Positions 24,474-33,151 of a DNA stretch of 37,188 nt are shown piece by piece. Position 1 is the stretch's first letter. Each line of letters begins with the position of its first letter. The stretch comes from Nonomuraea cypriaca (GTDB lineage Bacteria > Actinomycetota > Actinomycetes > Streptosporangiales > Streptosporangiaceae): the NCBI RefSeq assembly GCF_015645445.1, contig NZ_JADOGI010000097.1:1-37188 (forward strand). The letters run 5' to 3'. A program made the translations under genes and the position numbers. Under the pieces are notes generated by a model that was not told where the DNA came from, ran no database searches, and saw only the letters and a list, made by a program, of their open reading frames with translations.

Positions 24474-26714
24474 TCAGGCGAGTTCATGCGTCCATCCGGA
24501 GACGAGGGAGGAGGCGACCGTGACCTCGCCGTCGGAGCGGGTGACGGTGAAGTGCGTGGGCTCGCCGGTGGTGTGGTCGCTGACGGTGAGGTTGGTCTCG
24601 CCGTCCGGCCCCGGATACACGCGCAGGGTCAGACCATCGAGGTAGTCGTAGTCCGGTCGGTCGTCTCTCGCGCCTATGGGCAGCACGGCGCCTTCGCGCA
24701 CGTAAATGGGCATCGAGGTGAAAGCGTGCGTCTCGGTGCGCCAGCGCCCGCCCTCGACGCGCTCGCCCGTCAGGTAGTTCGTCCAGGTGCCGTCGGGCAG
24801 GTAGACCTCTACTGTCCCGTCGGGGGTGAAGACGGGCGCGACGAGCAGGTCGGGGCCGAGCATGTACTGGGTGTCGAGGTAAGCGACGTTGCGATCGCCG
24901 GGGAACTCCATCGCCATGGGCCGCATCATCGGTGTTCCGCTCTCGTGCGCCTGGACGCCCGTCTGGAACAGGTACGGCATCAGGCGCAGCTTGAGTTTCG
25001 TGAACAGCCGGGTCACCTCCACGGCCTCCTCGTCGAAAGCCCACGGCACACGGTAGGACGACGAGCCGTGCAGCCGCGAGTGGGAGGACATCAGCCCGAA
25101 GGCGACCCAGCGCTTGAAGACGCCCGGGTCCGGGGTGCCCTCGAAGCCGCCGATGTCGTGGCTCCAGAAGGAGAATCCGGAGAAGGCAAGGGAGAGGCCG
25201 CCGCGCAAGGTCTCGGCCATGGACCCGTACGTCGATCCCGTGTCACCGCCCCAGTGCACCGGCATTCGCTGCCCGCCGGCGGTCGCCGACCGGGCGAACA
25301 GCACCGCCTCGCCCCGGCCGCGTCGTTCCTCGAGCACCTCGAACACCGCCGCGTTGTACAGGTGCGTGTAGAGGTTGTGCATGCGTTCGGGGGCCGAACC
25401 GTCGAAGTAGGCGACGTCGAGCGGGATGCGTTCGCCGAAGTCGGTCTTGAACGCGTCCACGCCCTGGTCCTGCAGCGCGCGCAGCTTCGACTGGAACCAC
25501 CGGGTCGCATCCGGGTTGGTGAAGTCCACGAGACCCATGCCGGCCTGCCACAGGTCCCACTGCCAGACCGACCCGTCCGGGCGCTTGAGGAGGAAGCCCT
25601 GCTCGGCCGCCTCGGCGAACAGGGGTGAGCGCTGGGCGATGTACGGGTTGATCCACACGCAGACGCGCAGGTCCTTGGCGTGCAGGCGGGCGAGCATGCC
25701 GTCGGGGTCGGGGAAGACTCGCGGGTCCCACGTGAAGTCGCACCAGTTGAACTCGCGCATCCAGAAGCAGTCGAAGTGGAAGACCGACAGCGGCAGGTCG
25801 CGCTCGGCCATGCCGTCGATGAACGAGGTCACCGTCTGCTCGTCGTAGTCGGTGGTGAACGAGGTCGACAGCCACAGGCCGTAGGACCAGGCGGGCAGGC
25901 GGGCGGGGCGGCCGGTGAGCGCGGTGTAGCGTTCCAGGATCTGCTTGGGAGCAGGCCCGTAGATCACGAAGTACTCGAGGCTTTCTCCCTCGATCGAGAA
26001 CTGCGCCCGTTGCACCGCCTCCGAGCCGATTTCGTACGAGACGTGCCCGGGGTGGTTGACGAAGACGCCGTAGCCGCGGTTGGTGAGGTAGAACGGCACG
26101 TTCTTGTAGGCCTGCTCGGAGGAGGTCCCGCCGTCGGCGTTCCAGATCTCCACCGTCTGACCGTTCTTGACGAGCGGCCCGAAGCGCTCCCCCAGCCCGT
26201 AGACCACCTCGCCCACGCTCAGCGAGAGCTGCTGGGCGAGGTAAGCGCGCGGACCGGTCCGGGGGTTGCCGACCGGGCCGGGGTCGGTCTGCGCGTCCCC
26301 GGTGAGGTGGAAGTATCCGACGGACTTGTGGCCGCTGGAGGTCAGCGGGCGCCCGTCACCGTGGAAGGACAGGCTCCAGGGGGCTCCGGGTGTCACGGTC
26401 GCGCTCAGCGCCCCGCTGATGAGCGTCGTTCCTTCAGCCTTGACGATCCCGTGGCCGTCCTCGGCGCCGACGAGGTCGAAGCCGCGCTCGTCACTGATGT
26501 GGTGGTCGATGCGGACGCGAATCACGTTCTCCAGCGGCGACGACAGCCGCAGTGAGAGCACCGGCCGGTTGAGGGTGTCGCCCCGGCGGTTGATGACAGT
26601 GGTCGGCGCGGTCACGGTGATCGCGTCTTCCTCGGTGTGGATGTCGTAGGCTTCGGCCGCGTACAGCGCGGTGACGCCGGGCCGCAGCTGCCACAGCCCG
26701 TCGGTGAACTTCAT
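24474..26714 (-). CDS. GH31 alpha-xylosidase/alpha-glucosidase
   Basis: 746-residue cytoplasmic glycoside hydrolase of family 31, YicI-like. An N-terminal beta-sandwich (1-170) leads to VYGLGERFGP, then the catalytic barrel: WLSTSFTTDYDEQTVTSFID, FHFDCFWMREFNWCDFTWDP, the nucleophile motif AFKTDFGERIP with Asp425, and the acid/base motif HWGGDTGSTYGSM with Asp491. The KTDFGE form, and FHFDxFWM, are typical of alpha-xylosidases, which release xylose from xyloglucan oligosaccharides or isoprimeverose. No signal peptide, so it acts on imported sugars. AAGGA lies eleven bases before the ATG. It is the last gene of the binding protein-permease-permease-GH31 operon, 34 bases after the second permease. 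Confidence 0.93.
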   Translation of the reverse strand: MKFTDGLWQLRPGVTALYAAEAYDIHTEEDAITVTAPTTVINRRGDTLNRPVLSLRLSSPLENVIRVRIDHHISDERGFDLVGAEDGHGIVKAEGTTLISGALSATVTPGAPWSLSFHGDGRPLTSSGHKSVGYFHLTGDAQTDPGPVGNPRTGPRAYLAQQLSLSVGEVVYGLGERFGPLVKNGQTVEIWNADGGTSSEQAYKNVPFYLTNRGYGVFVNHPGHVSYEIGSEAVQRAQFSIEGESLEYFVIYGPAPKQILERYTALTGRPARLPAWSYGLWLSTSFTTDYDEQTVTSFIDGMAERDLPLSVFHFDCFWMREFNWCDFTWDPRVFPDPDGMLARLHAKDLRVCVWINPYIAQRSPLFAEAAEQGFLLKRPDGSVWQWDLWQAGMGLVDFTNPDATRWFQSKLRALQDQGVDAFKTDFGERIPLDVAYFDGSAPERMHNLYTHLYNAAVFEVLEERRGRGEAVLFARSATAGGQRMPVHWGGDTGSTYGSMAETLRGGLSLAFSGFSFWSHDIGGFEGTPDPGVFKRWVAFGLMSSHSRLHGSSSYRVPWAFDEEAVEVTRLFTKLKLRLMPYLFQTGVQAHESGTPMMRPMAMEFPGDRNVAYLDTQYMLGPDLLVAPVFTPDGTVEVYLPDGTWTNYLTGERVEGGRWRTETHAFTSMPIYVREGAVLPIGARDDRPDYDYLDGLTLRVYPGPDGETNLTVSDHTTGEPTHFTVTRSDGEVTVASSLVSGWTHELA

Positions 26715-26748
26715 GAGTGGAGATCCTTCTGGAACGACGGTGAACGCG

Positions 26749-27648
26749 TCACCCTTTGAGGCCGCCCGCGAGCAGGTCCGCGCGCCAGAAGCGCTGCAGG
26801 ATCAGGACGAGGATGATCAGGGGGATGACGGCGACGGCCGAGCCGGTGATGACCAGCGAGTACAGGTCGCCGTCGCCCGCGCCCTTGCCCAGGAACGTGT
26901 ACAGGCCCAGGGTGATGGGGTATTTGTCCTGGTCGGAGAGCATGATGAAGGGCAGCAGAAAGTTGTTCCAGATGCTGACGAACTGCAGCAGGAACACCGT
27001 GACGAGCCCCTGCACCATCATCGGCAGCACGATGGTGCCGAAGATGCGCAACTCACCGGCGCCGTCCAGACGTGCCGCCTCCAGCGTGCTCTCCGGGACC
27101 GAGGCCACGGCGAAGACGCGGCACAGGAAAATGCCGAACGGGTTGATGATCACCGGCAGCAGCACCGACCAGCGGGTCCCGGCCAGGCCGACGGCGGCCA
27201 GCAGCAGGTACTGCGGGACGGCCAGCACGATGCCGGGCACGAGCACGCCGGCGAGGATGGCTGAGAACAGGGCCTGGCGCCCGCGGAAGCGGAACTTGGC
27301 CAGGGCGTAGCCGGCCATGGCCGACACGAGGGTGGACAGGACCGCGCCGACGCCGGCGTACAGGAGGGAGTTGAGCCCCCACATCCAGAACTGGCCGCCA
27401 CCGTAGGTGCTGAGGTTGGCGAGGTTGTCGAGCAGGCCGCTGCCGGGGACGAAGGAGAACGTGGTGAACAGCTCGCGCGTGCTCTTGGAGGCCGCGAAGA
27501 CCACCCAGGCCACGGGGGTCAGGCAGTACAGCGCGCCGAGCAGCAGCACGATCAGTGCCAGGCGCGGCCGGCGCTGCCTGCCCGGTCGGCGGCGGTGGCC
27601 GAATTGACGGTCGCCGGTGCGGGTGACGGTGTGGGTGACGGGGGTCAT
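26749..27648 (-). CDS. Carbohydrate ABC transporter permease (MalG-type)
   Basis: 299-residue inner-membrane permease of the CUT1 class. A basic N-terminus precedes the first helix (LALIVLLLGALYCLTPVAWV); the EAA loop that contacts the ATPase is EAARLDGAGELRIFGTIVLP, in its usual place before the last two helices. The ATG overlaps the stop of the first permease by four bases (ATGA). With the partner permease and binding lipoprotein it forms an importer for an oligosaccharide, most likely a xylose- or arabinose-containing one given the flanking GH31 and GH43 genes. No ATPase gene is in the operon; CUT1 importers of actinomycetes commonly use a shared MsiK-type ATPase. Confidence 0.93.
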   Translation of the reverse strand: MTPVTHTVTRTGDRQFGHRRRPGRQRRPRLALIVLLLGALYCLTPVAWVVFAASKSTRELFTTFSFVPGSGLLDNLANLSTYGGGQFWMWGLNSLLYAGVGAVLSTLVSAMAGYALAKFRFRGRQALFSAILAGVLVPGIVLAVPQYLLLAAVGLAGTRWSVLLPVIINPFGIFLCRVFAVASVPESTLEAARLDGAGELRIFGTIVLPMMVQGLVTVFLLQFVSIWNNFLLPFIMLSDQDKYPITLGLYTFLGKGAGDGDLYSLVITGSAVAVIPLIILVLILQRFWRADLLAGGLKG

Positions 27649-28571
27649 GCGTTGTCTCCGAAGGTGCGGCGCTGGAAGAAGCGCAGCAGCAGCAGCGAAA
27701 TGACGAGGATGCCCAGGGCCAGCACGATGGAGGCGGCCGCGGCCCCGCCGAGGTTGTCGTTCATGAACGCCTCTTGGTAGATCTTCATGAGCGGCACCCA
27801 GACGGCGCTGATCGTGGTCGTCATCGGCCGCAGCGTGGCCGGTTCGCTGTAGAGCTGCAGGGTGCCGATCACGGAGAACAGGCCGGTGAGCACTAGCGCG
27901 GGCGCCACCAGCGGGATCTTGATCCGCCAGGCGATCTGCAACTCGCTGGCCCCGTCGATGCGGGCCGCCTCGTAGACGGAGGTGGGGATGGCGCGCAGTG
28001 ACGTGAAGATGATGATCATGTTGAAGCCGACGCCGGACCACAGCGCGATGTTGGCCAGCGAGAAGTACACGACAGGAAAGCCGAAGAAGTCGAGCGGCCC
28101 TGCGTGCAACTGCCGGGCGAGGTAGGTGACCGGGCTGGTGCTGGGCAGGTACATGAACCCCCACAGCAGGCTGGCGATCACGCCCGGCACCGCGTACGGC
28201 AGGAAGATCGCGGTGCGGGCGAAGCCGCGCGCCCGCACCCGCGGGGTGTCGAGCAGCAGCGCGAACAGCAACGCCAGGCCGAGCACGCTGGGGATCGAGA
28301 TCACTCCGTACAGCAGCACCCGGCCGAGTCCCGCGAGGTATTCCGGGTCGCTGAGCGCGGCGGCGTAGTGGTCGAACCCGACGAAGGTCTCCACGCGCCG
28401 TCCGAAAGCGCCTCCACCCTCGACGCGGAAGCCGCGGAAGCTAAGGTAGATCGCATAACCGATCGGAATGATCAAGAACAGGACGAATAGGACGATCGCC
28501 GGCGAGGCGAACAGCCATGGGGTGGCGACGGCACGCAGGCGCGTGCGCCGACCGGCGGTGGTGGCGGGCAT
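27645..28571 (-). CDS. Carbohydrate ABC transporter permease (MalF-type)
   Basis: 308-residue CUT1 permease, partner of the MalG-type subunit. First helix SPAIVLFVLFLIIPIGYAIY, then the long periplasmic loop with FVGFDHYAAALSDPEYLAGL, GVISIPSVLGLALLFALLLD, and the EAA loop YEAARIDGASELQIAWRIKI near residue 210. The ATG start lies 33 bases after the binding-protein stop. Middle gene of the operon; translationally coupled to the following permease. Confidence 0.93.
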   Translation of the reverse strand: MPATTAGRRTRLRAVATPWLFASPAIVLFVLFLIIPIGYAIYLSFRGFRVEGGGAFGRRVETFVGFDHYAAALSDPEYLAGLGRVLLYGVISIPSVLGLALLFALLLDTPRVRARGFARTAIFLPYAVPGVIASLLWGFMYLPSTSPVTYLARQLHAGPLDFFGFPVVYFSLANIALWSGVGFNMIIIFTSLRAIPTSVYEAARIDGASELQIAWRIKIPLVAPALVLTGLFSVIGTLQLYSEPATLRPMTTTISAVWVPLMKIYQEAFMNDNLGGAAAASIVLALGILVISLLLLRFFQRRTFGDNA

Positions 28572-28604
28572 GAGGCGTCCAGGGTGGGATCGAGCCGTGC
28601 GCGG

Positions 28605-29960
28605 CTACTGGGTGACGGTGTAGCCGGACTTCTGCAGGTCGGCGACCACAGTCTGCTGCGTGGCCTGGTACACCGCGCGGAAGGAGGTCTTGTCGAGCGC
28701 GGCCTTGTTGAGCGCGTCTCCGAAGGCGCTCTGCGCGACGTTCACGTTCGGCCCCCAGGTCACCGGGATCGTGGTGTTCTTGATCACCTGGTCGGTGACC
28801 TGGTAGAAGTCCTTCTGCTGCGGCGTGAGCTTCGGCGGCTCGTGGGTCAGGGTCGCCTGGCGGCCGGCGTTTCCGCCGGGGAAGATGTCGACGCTGAGCA
28901 GCGAGGTGCTGCCTTCCTTCGAGCCGCCCAGCCACGCGGCGAAGGCCGCGGCCTCCTTGGCGTGCTTGGACTTGGCCGGCACCAGGTAGGCGGAGCCGCC
29001 CTGGAACGGCACGGCGGCCTGGCCCTTCGTCCACTGCGGCAGCGGCACGGACTCCCACTTGCCGGCGGTGTCCGGCGCCACGGTGTAGATCACGCTCGGT
29101 ACCCATGCGCCGCCGGCCCAGCTGAGGATCTTGCCGTCGTTGACCTCTGCGTTCCATTCCGGCGTGAGCAGCTTCTCGACCTTGACCAGGTCGCGTTTCA
29201 CGAGGTCCTGCCAGAAGTCCGCGGTCTGCAAGGACGGCTCGGTGTCGATGCCGACCTTCCAGGCGTTGCCGTCGGTGCTCCACCACTGGGCGCCGGCCTG
29301 GGCGGCCTGCGCGGCGAAGAACTCGAGTTGGTCGGCGGCGAAGTTGGAGATGTAGGCGTCGGGGTTCTTCTTGTGGATCTGCTCGGCGGCCTCGGCGTAC
29401 TCGGCCCAGGTGGTGGGGACCTTGACGCCGTACTTGTCGAACAGGTCCTTACGGAAGGTGAGCATCATCGGGCCGATGTCCTGGGGCACGCCGTAGACCT
29501 GGTTGTTGAAGGTGGTCTGGGCCCAGATGTTGGGGTCGATGTTCGCCTTGACGCCGGCCACGTCGGCGGTGATGTCCTTGACGGCTCCGGACACCACGAG
29601 CGCGGGAACACCGCGGTACTCGACCTGCACGACGTCGGGGGTGTCGCCGGCCTTGTCGGCGGCCAGCAGCTTGGCGGAGGTGTCGGCCGTTCCGCCGACC
29701 TCCGAGAGCTTGACTGTGACGTTCGGGTGGAGCTGGTGGTACTTGTCCACGATCGCTTTGGCCGCGGGGTCGCTGCCCTTGAGGCTCCAGGTCCAGAACT
29801 GCAGTGTCACCGGCCCGCTCGCCGTGTCCCCGGCCGTGTCGGTGGAGGCGGTGTCACCCGAGGAGCAGGCGGTCATCGACGCCATCAGGGCTACCGCCGC
29901 GGCGGCGAGGATCGTCCGGCGTCGGCGGCGTCGGCTCGGGGGCAGAGACGGTGGGGTCAT
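28605..29960 (-). CDS. Carbohydrate ABC transporter substrate-binding lipoprotein
   Basis: 451-residue extracellular binding protein (SBP_bac_1, CUT1 class). The signal peptide has six arginines, a hydrophobic run and lipobox MTAC with the lipidated Cys at residue 32, then a Thr/Ser/Asp-rich linker. The mature protein begins VTLQFWTWSLKGSDPAAKAI, followed by YHQLHPNVTVKLSEVGG and PDVVQVEYRGVPALV, standard for sugar-binding members; QGGSAYLVPAKSKHAKEAAA lies near residue 325. GAGGAG precedes the ATG. First gene of the importer operon, driven from the divergent promoter that holds a LacI-type operator. Confidence 0.93.
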   Translation of the reverse strand: MTPPSLPPSRRRRRRTILAAAAVALMASMTACSSGDTASTDTAGDTASGPVTLQFWTWSLKGSDPAAKAIVDKYHQLHPNVTVKLSEVGGTADTSAKLLAADKAGDTPDVVQVEYRGVPALVVSGAVKDITADVAGVKANIDPNIWAQTTFNNQVYGVPQDIGPMMLTFRKDLFDKYGVKVPTTWAEYAEAAEQIHKKNPDAYISNFAADQLEFFAAQAAQAGAQWWSTDGNAWKVGIDTEPSLQTADFWQDLVKRDLVKVEKLLTPEWNAEVNDGKILSWAGGAWVPSVIYTVAPDTAGKWESVPLPQWTKGQAAVPFQGGSAYLVPAKSKHAKEAAAFAAWLGGSKEGSTSLLSVDIFPGGNAGRQATLTHEPPKLTPQQKDFYQVTDQVIKNTTIPVTWGPNVNVAQSAFGDALNKAALDKTSFRAVYQATQQTVVADLQKSGYTVTQ

Positions 29961-30027
29961 GGCGATCTCCTCGAACAGGGTGGTGCATCCGGCGGGGTAC
30001 CGGGTCGTGCGTTGGGATCTAACCTGA

Positions 30028-30050
30028 TGTTAACGTTGTCATTCTGTCAA
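30028..30050. promoter_or_regulatory. LacI-type operator and minus-strand -35 element
   Basis: TGTTAACGTTGTCA at 30028-30041 fits the LacI-family dyad with central CG (TG..AACGTT..CA). On the minus strand TTGACA (30050-30045) lies three bases upstream, as a -35 box for the importer operon, so a bound repressor would block it. The region also separates the divergent GH43 gene, and the LacI gene at 31649 is the likely regulator. I could not fix a convincing -10. Confidence 0.6.
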
Positions 30051-30095
30051 GCCCCTGCTCGTGAGAGCGCCGACTTCGCTTCGGAGCGCATCCCT

Positions 30096-31667
30096 TTGCA
30101 CACCTTCCGCAACCCGGTACTGCCCGGCTGCCATCCGGACCCGTCGATCTGCCGGGTCGGCGCGGATTTCTATCTCGTCACGTCGTCCTTCGCCTACTAT
30201 CCGGGTCTCCCCCTCTTTCATAGCCGTGACCTGGTCCGATGGCGGCAGCTTACCCACGTGCTGAATCGGCCCGGCCAGCTCCCGCTGCGCGGACTGGACG
30301 TCTCCGACGGGATCTGGGCGCCGACCATCCGCCACCACGACGGCACGTTCTACGTGGTCTCCACCCTGGCGGTGAACAGGCGCGGGAGGCTCACCTTCGT
30401 GGTCACCGCCGAGGACCCCGAAGGGCCTTGGTCGGACCCCGTGCCCCTGGACGCCGACGGCATCGACCCGTCGCTGTTCTTCGACGACGACGGCCGGTGC
30501 TGGCTGACCGCCTGCCGTGACGCCGTGGCCGGCGCCGGACCGGGCGAACTGTGGATGCGCGAACTCGACCTGGACCGCCTCAAGCTCGTCGGCCCCACCC
30601 ACGTGCTCTGGCACGGTGCCGTACGCGGGGCCTGGGTGGAGGCGCCGCACCTGTACAAGCACGACGGCCTGTACCACCTGATCGCCGCCGAGGGCGGCAC
30701 CGAGAGCAACCACAGCGTCACCGCCGCCCGCGCCAACGTCGTCACCGGCCCGTACGTCACCGACCCGCGCAGCCCGCTGCTGACCCACCGGCACCACAGC
30801 CTCGACGCGCCGATCCAGAACGTCGGCCACGCCGACCTGGTGGAGACGCCGGACGGCGAGACGTGGGCGGTGACGCTCGGCGTCCGCCCGATCGACGGCG
30901 TCCACACGCTGGGCCGGGAGGTGTTCCTGGTGCCCGTCAGCTGGAGCGCCCGAGGGCCGGTGTTCGCGCCGGAATCAGGCGGCGTGCGGCTGCTGGAACG
31001 GCTGCCGTCCATGGCCCCCGTCGAAGGAAACGGGGACGCCACGACGGGACGGGTGCGCTTCGACAAGCCGGAGCTGGGCCTGGAATGGAACAGCCTGCGC
31101 GGCCCGGTCAGCGACCGGATCAAACCGTCGGCCGACGGCGGCGGGCTCGACATCGACCTGTCCCCCGAGCCGCTCAGCTCCACCGGCGTGCCAGCCTTCA
31201 TCGCCCGCCGCCAGCAGCACGTCCGCTTCCGCGCCCGCGCGAGCATCAGCTTCCGCGCGGCGCACGCGGCCGAAGAAGCCGGACTGGCCGTCTTCCAGAA
31301 CCAGGACCACCACGCCACCTTGGGCCTCACCGCCGACGAGAACGGAGCAGCACAGATCGTGCTGACGGTCCGGGAGGCGGGAATCAGCTCCCGCCTGGCG
31401 TCGGCGGCGCAGGCGGGCCTCGCACATGGCGCGCAACCGCACGCGCCTCATGCGGATGAGACGCTGCTGGAGGTCGAGGCGGACGAGAACGGCTACACCT
31501 TCCGCGCCTCCGGCGACACCCTGGGCACCCTCGAACGGTCCTTCTTCAGCACCGAGCACGCGGGCGGGTTCGTGGGCGTCTACCTGGGCCTCTACGGCAC
31601 CAGCAACGGCCACGCCGGCCAGGGCCGCGCGCGGGTCCACTGGTTCGACTACGAGCCCGCCGGCTGA
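30096..31667 (+). CDS. GH43 beta-xylosidase/alpha-arabinofuranosidase
   Basis: 523-residue cytoplasmic glycoside hydrolase of family 43. The N-terminal five-bladed propeller holds the catalytic trio: base Asp15 in GCHPDPSICR, Asp124 in DGIDPSLFFDDDG, and acid Glu182 in GAWVEAPHLYKHDG. A C-terminal beta-sandwich (about 305-520, GH43_C2 type; ARRQQHVRFRARASISFRAA, GLAVFQNQDHHATLGL) follows, as in xylan beta-xylosidases. I start at TTG (HTFRNPVLPG) with GGAG nine bases upstream because the frame upstream runs through the operator; an in-frame ATG at 30027 is possible but overlaps it. No signal peptide. Divergent from the importer operon; its stop overlaps the end of the convergent LacI gene by 19 bases. 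Confidence 0.9.
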   Translation: MHTFRNPVLPGCHPDPSICRVGADFYLVTSSFAYYPGLPLFHSRDLVRWRQLTHVLNRPGQLPLRGLDVSDGIWAPTIRHHDGTFYVVSTLAVNRRGRLTFVVTAEDPEGPWSDPVPLDADGIDPSLFFDDDGRCWLTACRDAVAGAGPGELWMRELDLDRLKLVGPTHVLWHGAVRGAWVEAPHLYKHDGLYHLIAAEGGTESNHSVTAARANVVTGPYVTDPRSPLLTHRHHSLDAPIQNVGHADLVETPDGETWAVTLGVRPIDGVHTLGREVFLVPVSWSARGPVFAPESGGVRLLERLPSMAPVEGNGDATTGRVRFDKPELGLEWNSLRGPVSDRIKPSADGGGLDIDLSPEPLSSTGVPAFIARRQQHVRFRARASISFRAAHAAEEAGLAVFQNQDHHATLGLTADENGAAQIVLTVREAGISSRLASAAQAGLAHGAQPHAPHADETLLEVEADENGYTFRASGDTLGTLERSFFSTEHAGGFVGVYLGLYGTSNGHAGQGRARVHWFDYEPAG

Positions 31668-32677
31668 GACCGGGGCGGCGCGGTGCTGCGGCGCACCACG
31701 AGCTCAGGAGGGATCCGCTCGCTCGAGGCCGGCTCGCCCCGCATCATCCGCAGCAACTGCTCGATGGAGCGCCCGCCGAGGCTGAGGTAGTCCTGGCGGA
31801 CCGTGGTGAGCGCCGGCACCAGATAGGCCGCTCCGGGGATGTCGTCGAACCCCACCAGCGACACGTCGCCGGGAACCTTCACGCCGAGTTCGGCGAAGGC
31901 CGCCAGCACCCCCATGGCCATGTGATCGTTGCCGGCGAAGATCGCCGTCGGCAGCTCGTCCGCGTGCCGGTTGACGAGATAGGTGGCCAGCCGGTAGCCA
32001 CTGTTGCCGGTGAAGTCGCCCTTGAGCAGCTCGCCGCGGGCCTGCGGCGCGTCCGCCAGCGCCGCCCTCCACCCCTCGACCCGCGCCTGGGCGTCGAAGG
32101 TCCGCAACGCGCCGGTCAGGTGGACGATGTGACGGTGCCCCAGCTCCAGCAGGTGACGTACGGCCAGGCGGGCGCCCAGCTCCTGGTCCACCTCGACGAA
32201 GCTCACGCCCGGATTGGGCACGTTGCCCGACATGATCACCGACATCGGTACGCCGGTGGCGATGCCGGTCAGGGCGTCCACCACCATCGGCCGGTCGCCG
32301 ATGACCGCGACGGCCTCGACCGCCTGGTCGGTGAGCCGCTGCAGCGTCTCGGCCAGGTCCGCGGCGGTGCCGCCGTGCCAGCTGGCCAGGTTCACCCAGT
32401 ATCCGGCCCGCTGGGCCGCGCCCTGCACGCCGCGCAGGACCCTGGGCAGCTCGTACAGCTCGTCTCCGGCGAGCACCACGCCGATCGTCGAGGAGCGGCG
32501 GCTCTTGAGCGCCCGGGCGACACTATTGCGCCGATAGCCGAGCTTCTCAATGGCGGCCTCCACCCTGGCTCGCGTCTCCGGACGCACGGAGGGATGGCCG
32601 TTGAGCACTCGGGAAACGGTGACATGCGACACGCCGGCCTCGCGTGCCACATCCACCATGCCTGGTGCCCGATTCAT
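31649..32677 (-). CDS. LacI-family transcriptional repressor
   Basis: 342-residue regulator of the xyloside locus. N-terminal LacI helix-turn-helix and hinge: VDVAREAGVSHVTVSRVLNG, HPSVRPETRARVEAAIEKLG, YRRNSVARALKSRRS. The C-terminal sugar-binding domain has TIGVVLAGDELYELPRVLRG, AIFAGNDHMAMGVLAAFAEL and VSLVGFDDIPGAAYLVPALT. The start is uncertain: the ATG used here is only two bases after AAGGA; the next ATG (MVDVAREAG, six codons on) has no clear site, and the frame is open further upstream. Convergent with GH43, overlapping by 19 bases. Probably binds the operator at 30028 and is released by a xylose- or arabinose-type sugar. Confidence 0.92.
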   Translation of the reverse strand: MNRAPGMVDVAREAGVSHVTVSRVLNGHPSVRPETRARVEAAIEKLGYRRNSVARALKSRRSSTIGVVLAGDELYELPRVLRGVQGAAQRAGYWVNLASWHGGTAADLAETLQRLTDQAVEAVAVIGDRPMVVDALTGIATGVPMSVIMSGNVPNPGVSFVEVDQELGARLAVRHLLELGHRHIVHLTGALRTFDAQARVEGWRAALADAPQARGELLKGDFTGNSGYRLATYLVNRHADELPTAIFAGNDHMAMGVLAAFAELGVKVPGDVSLVGFDDIPGAAYLVPALTTVRQDYLSLGGRSIEQLLRMMRGEPASSERIPPELVVRRSTAPPRSQPAGS

Positions 32678-32861
32678 GTCCTTCGCTTCCAGCCGCCACC
32701 GCGGCGCATCCCGCCTGCCGGTGCTGTGGTCCGATGCTCCCATACCTGCCAGGACACTCAGCACTCAGCGCCACGCGGCAGATGGATCCTACTCATAAGC
32801 CGCAGGTTCCGGGACAGCCCGATCGTCGACGGTCAGTGATAGGTGACGAGGGCCGATCTCC

Positions 32862-33080
32862 TCACTGCTTGGGCGGTGCCGTGCTGTCCCTGACGGTGAG
32901 TGTTGTGGCGATCTCCAGGCCGACTTGTGCTGGTTGGTCGCCCCGTCCCAGTGCCAGGGCCAGCTCCGTCGCGGCCACCGCCATCTCGGTCAGCGGCTGG
33001 TGGACAGTGGTCATCGGCGGATCGACCCAGGCCACGACCGGCAGATCATCGAAGCCCACAACGCTCAGGTCATCGGTCCG
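32862..33080 (-). pseudogene. C-terminal fragment of a second LacI-family regulator
   Basis: Last 70 or so residues of a LacI-type regulator: DDLSVVGFDDLPVVAWVDPP, MTTVHQPLTEMAVAATELAL, GLEIATTLTVRDSTAPPKQ and stop. The sequence differs from the intact LacI next door (VGFDDIPGAAYLVPALTTVR), so it is not a recent duplicate. The DNA-binding part is gone; at about 33080 it joins the start of a molybdenum-hydroxylase FAD-subunit gene, evidently through a deletion. Confidence 0.85.
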
Positions 33081-33145
33081 CCGCGCCGTCCGGCCTCGAT
33101 CGCCTCACGGGTGGTGGCGGCCTTGGTGAAGGTGAAGGGGTACAT
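33065..33145 (-). pseudogene. N-terminal stub of a CoxM-type FAD subunit gene
   Basis: Starts MYPFTFTKAATTREAIEAG, the N-terminal signature of FAD-binding (molybdopterin dehydrogenase) subunits of xanthine/aldehyde dehydrogenases, but reaches a stop after 26 codons where it meets the LacI fragment. It follows the Fe-S subunit remnant by six bases, in the usual order of these operons. Confidence 0.7.
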
Positions 33146-33151
33146 GGCCGC

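Noticed and set aside
28584..30095. Long plus-strand open frame continuous with the GH43 gene (total 1027 codons)
   Set aside because: The first 500 codons are antisense to the binding lipoprotein, with no family features and wrong codon-position bias; the gene starts near 30096.
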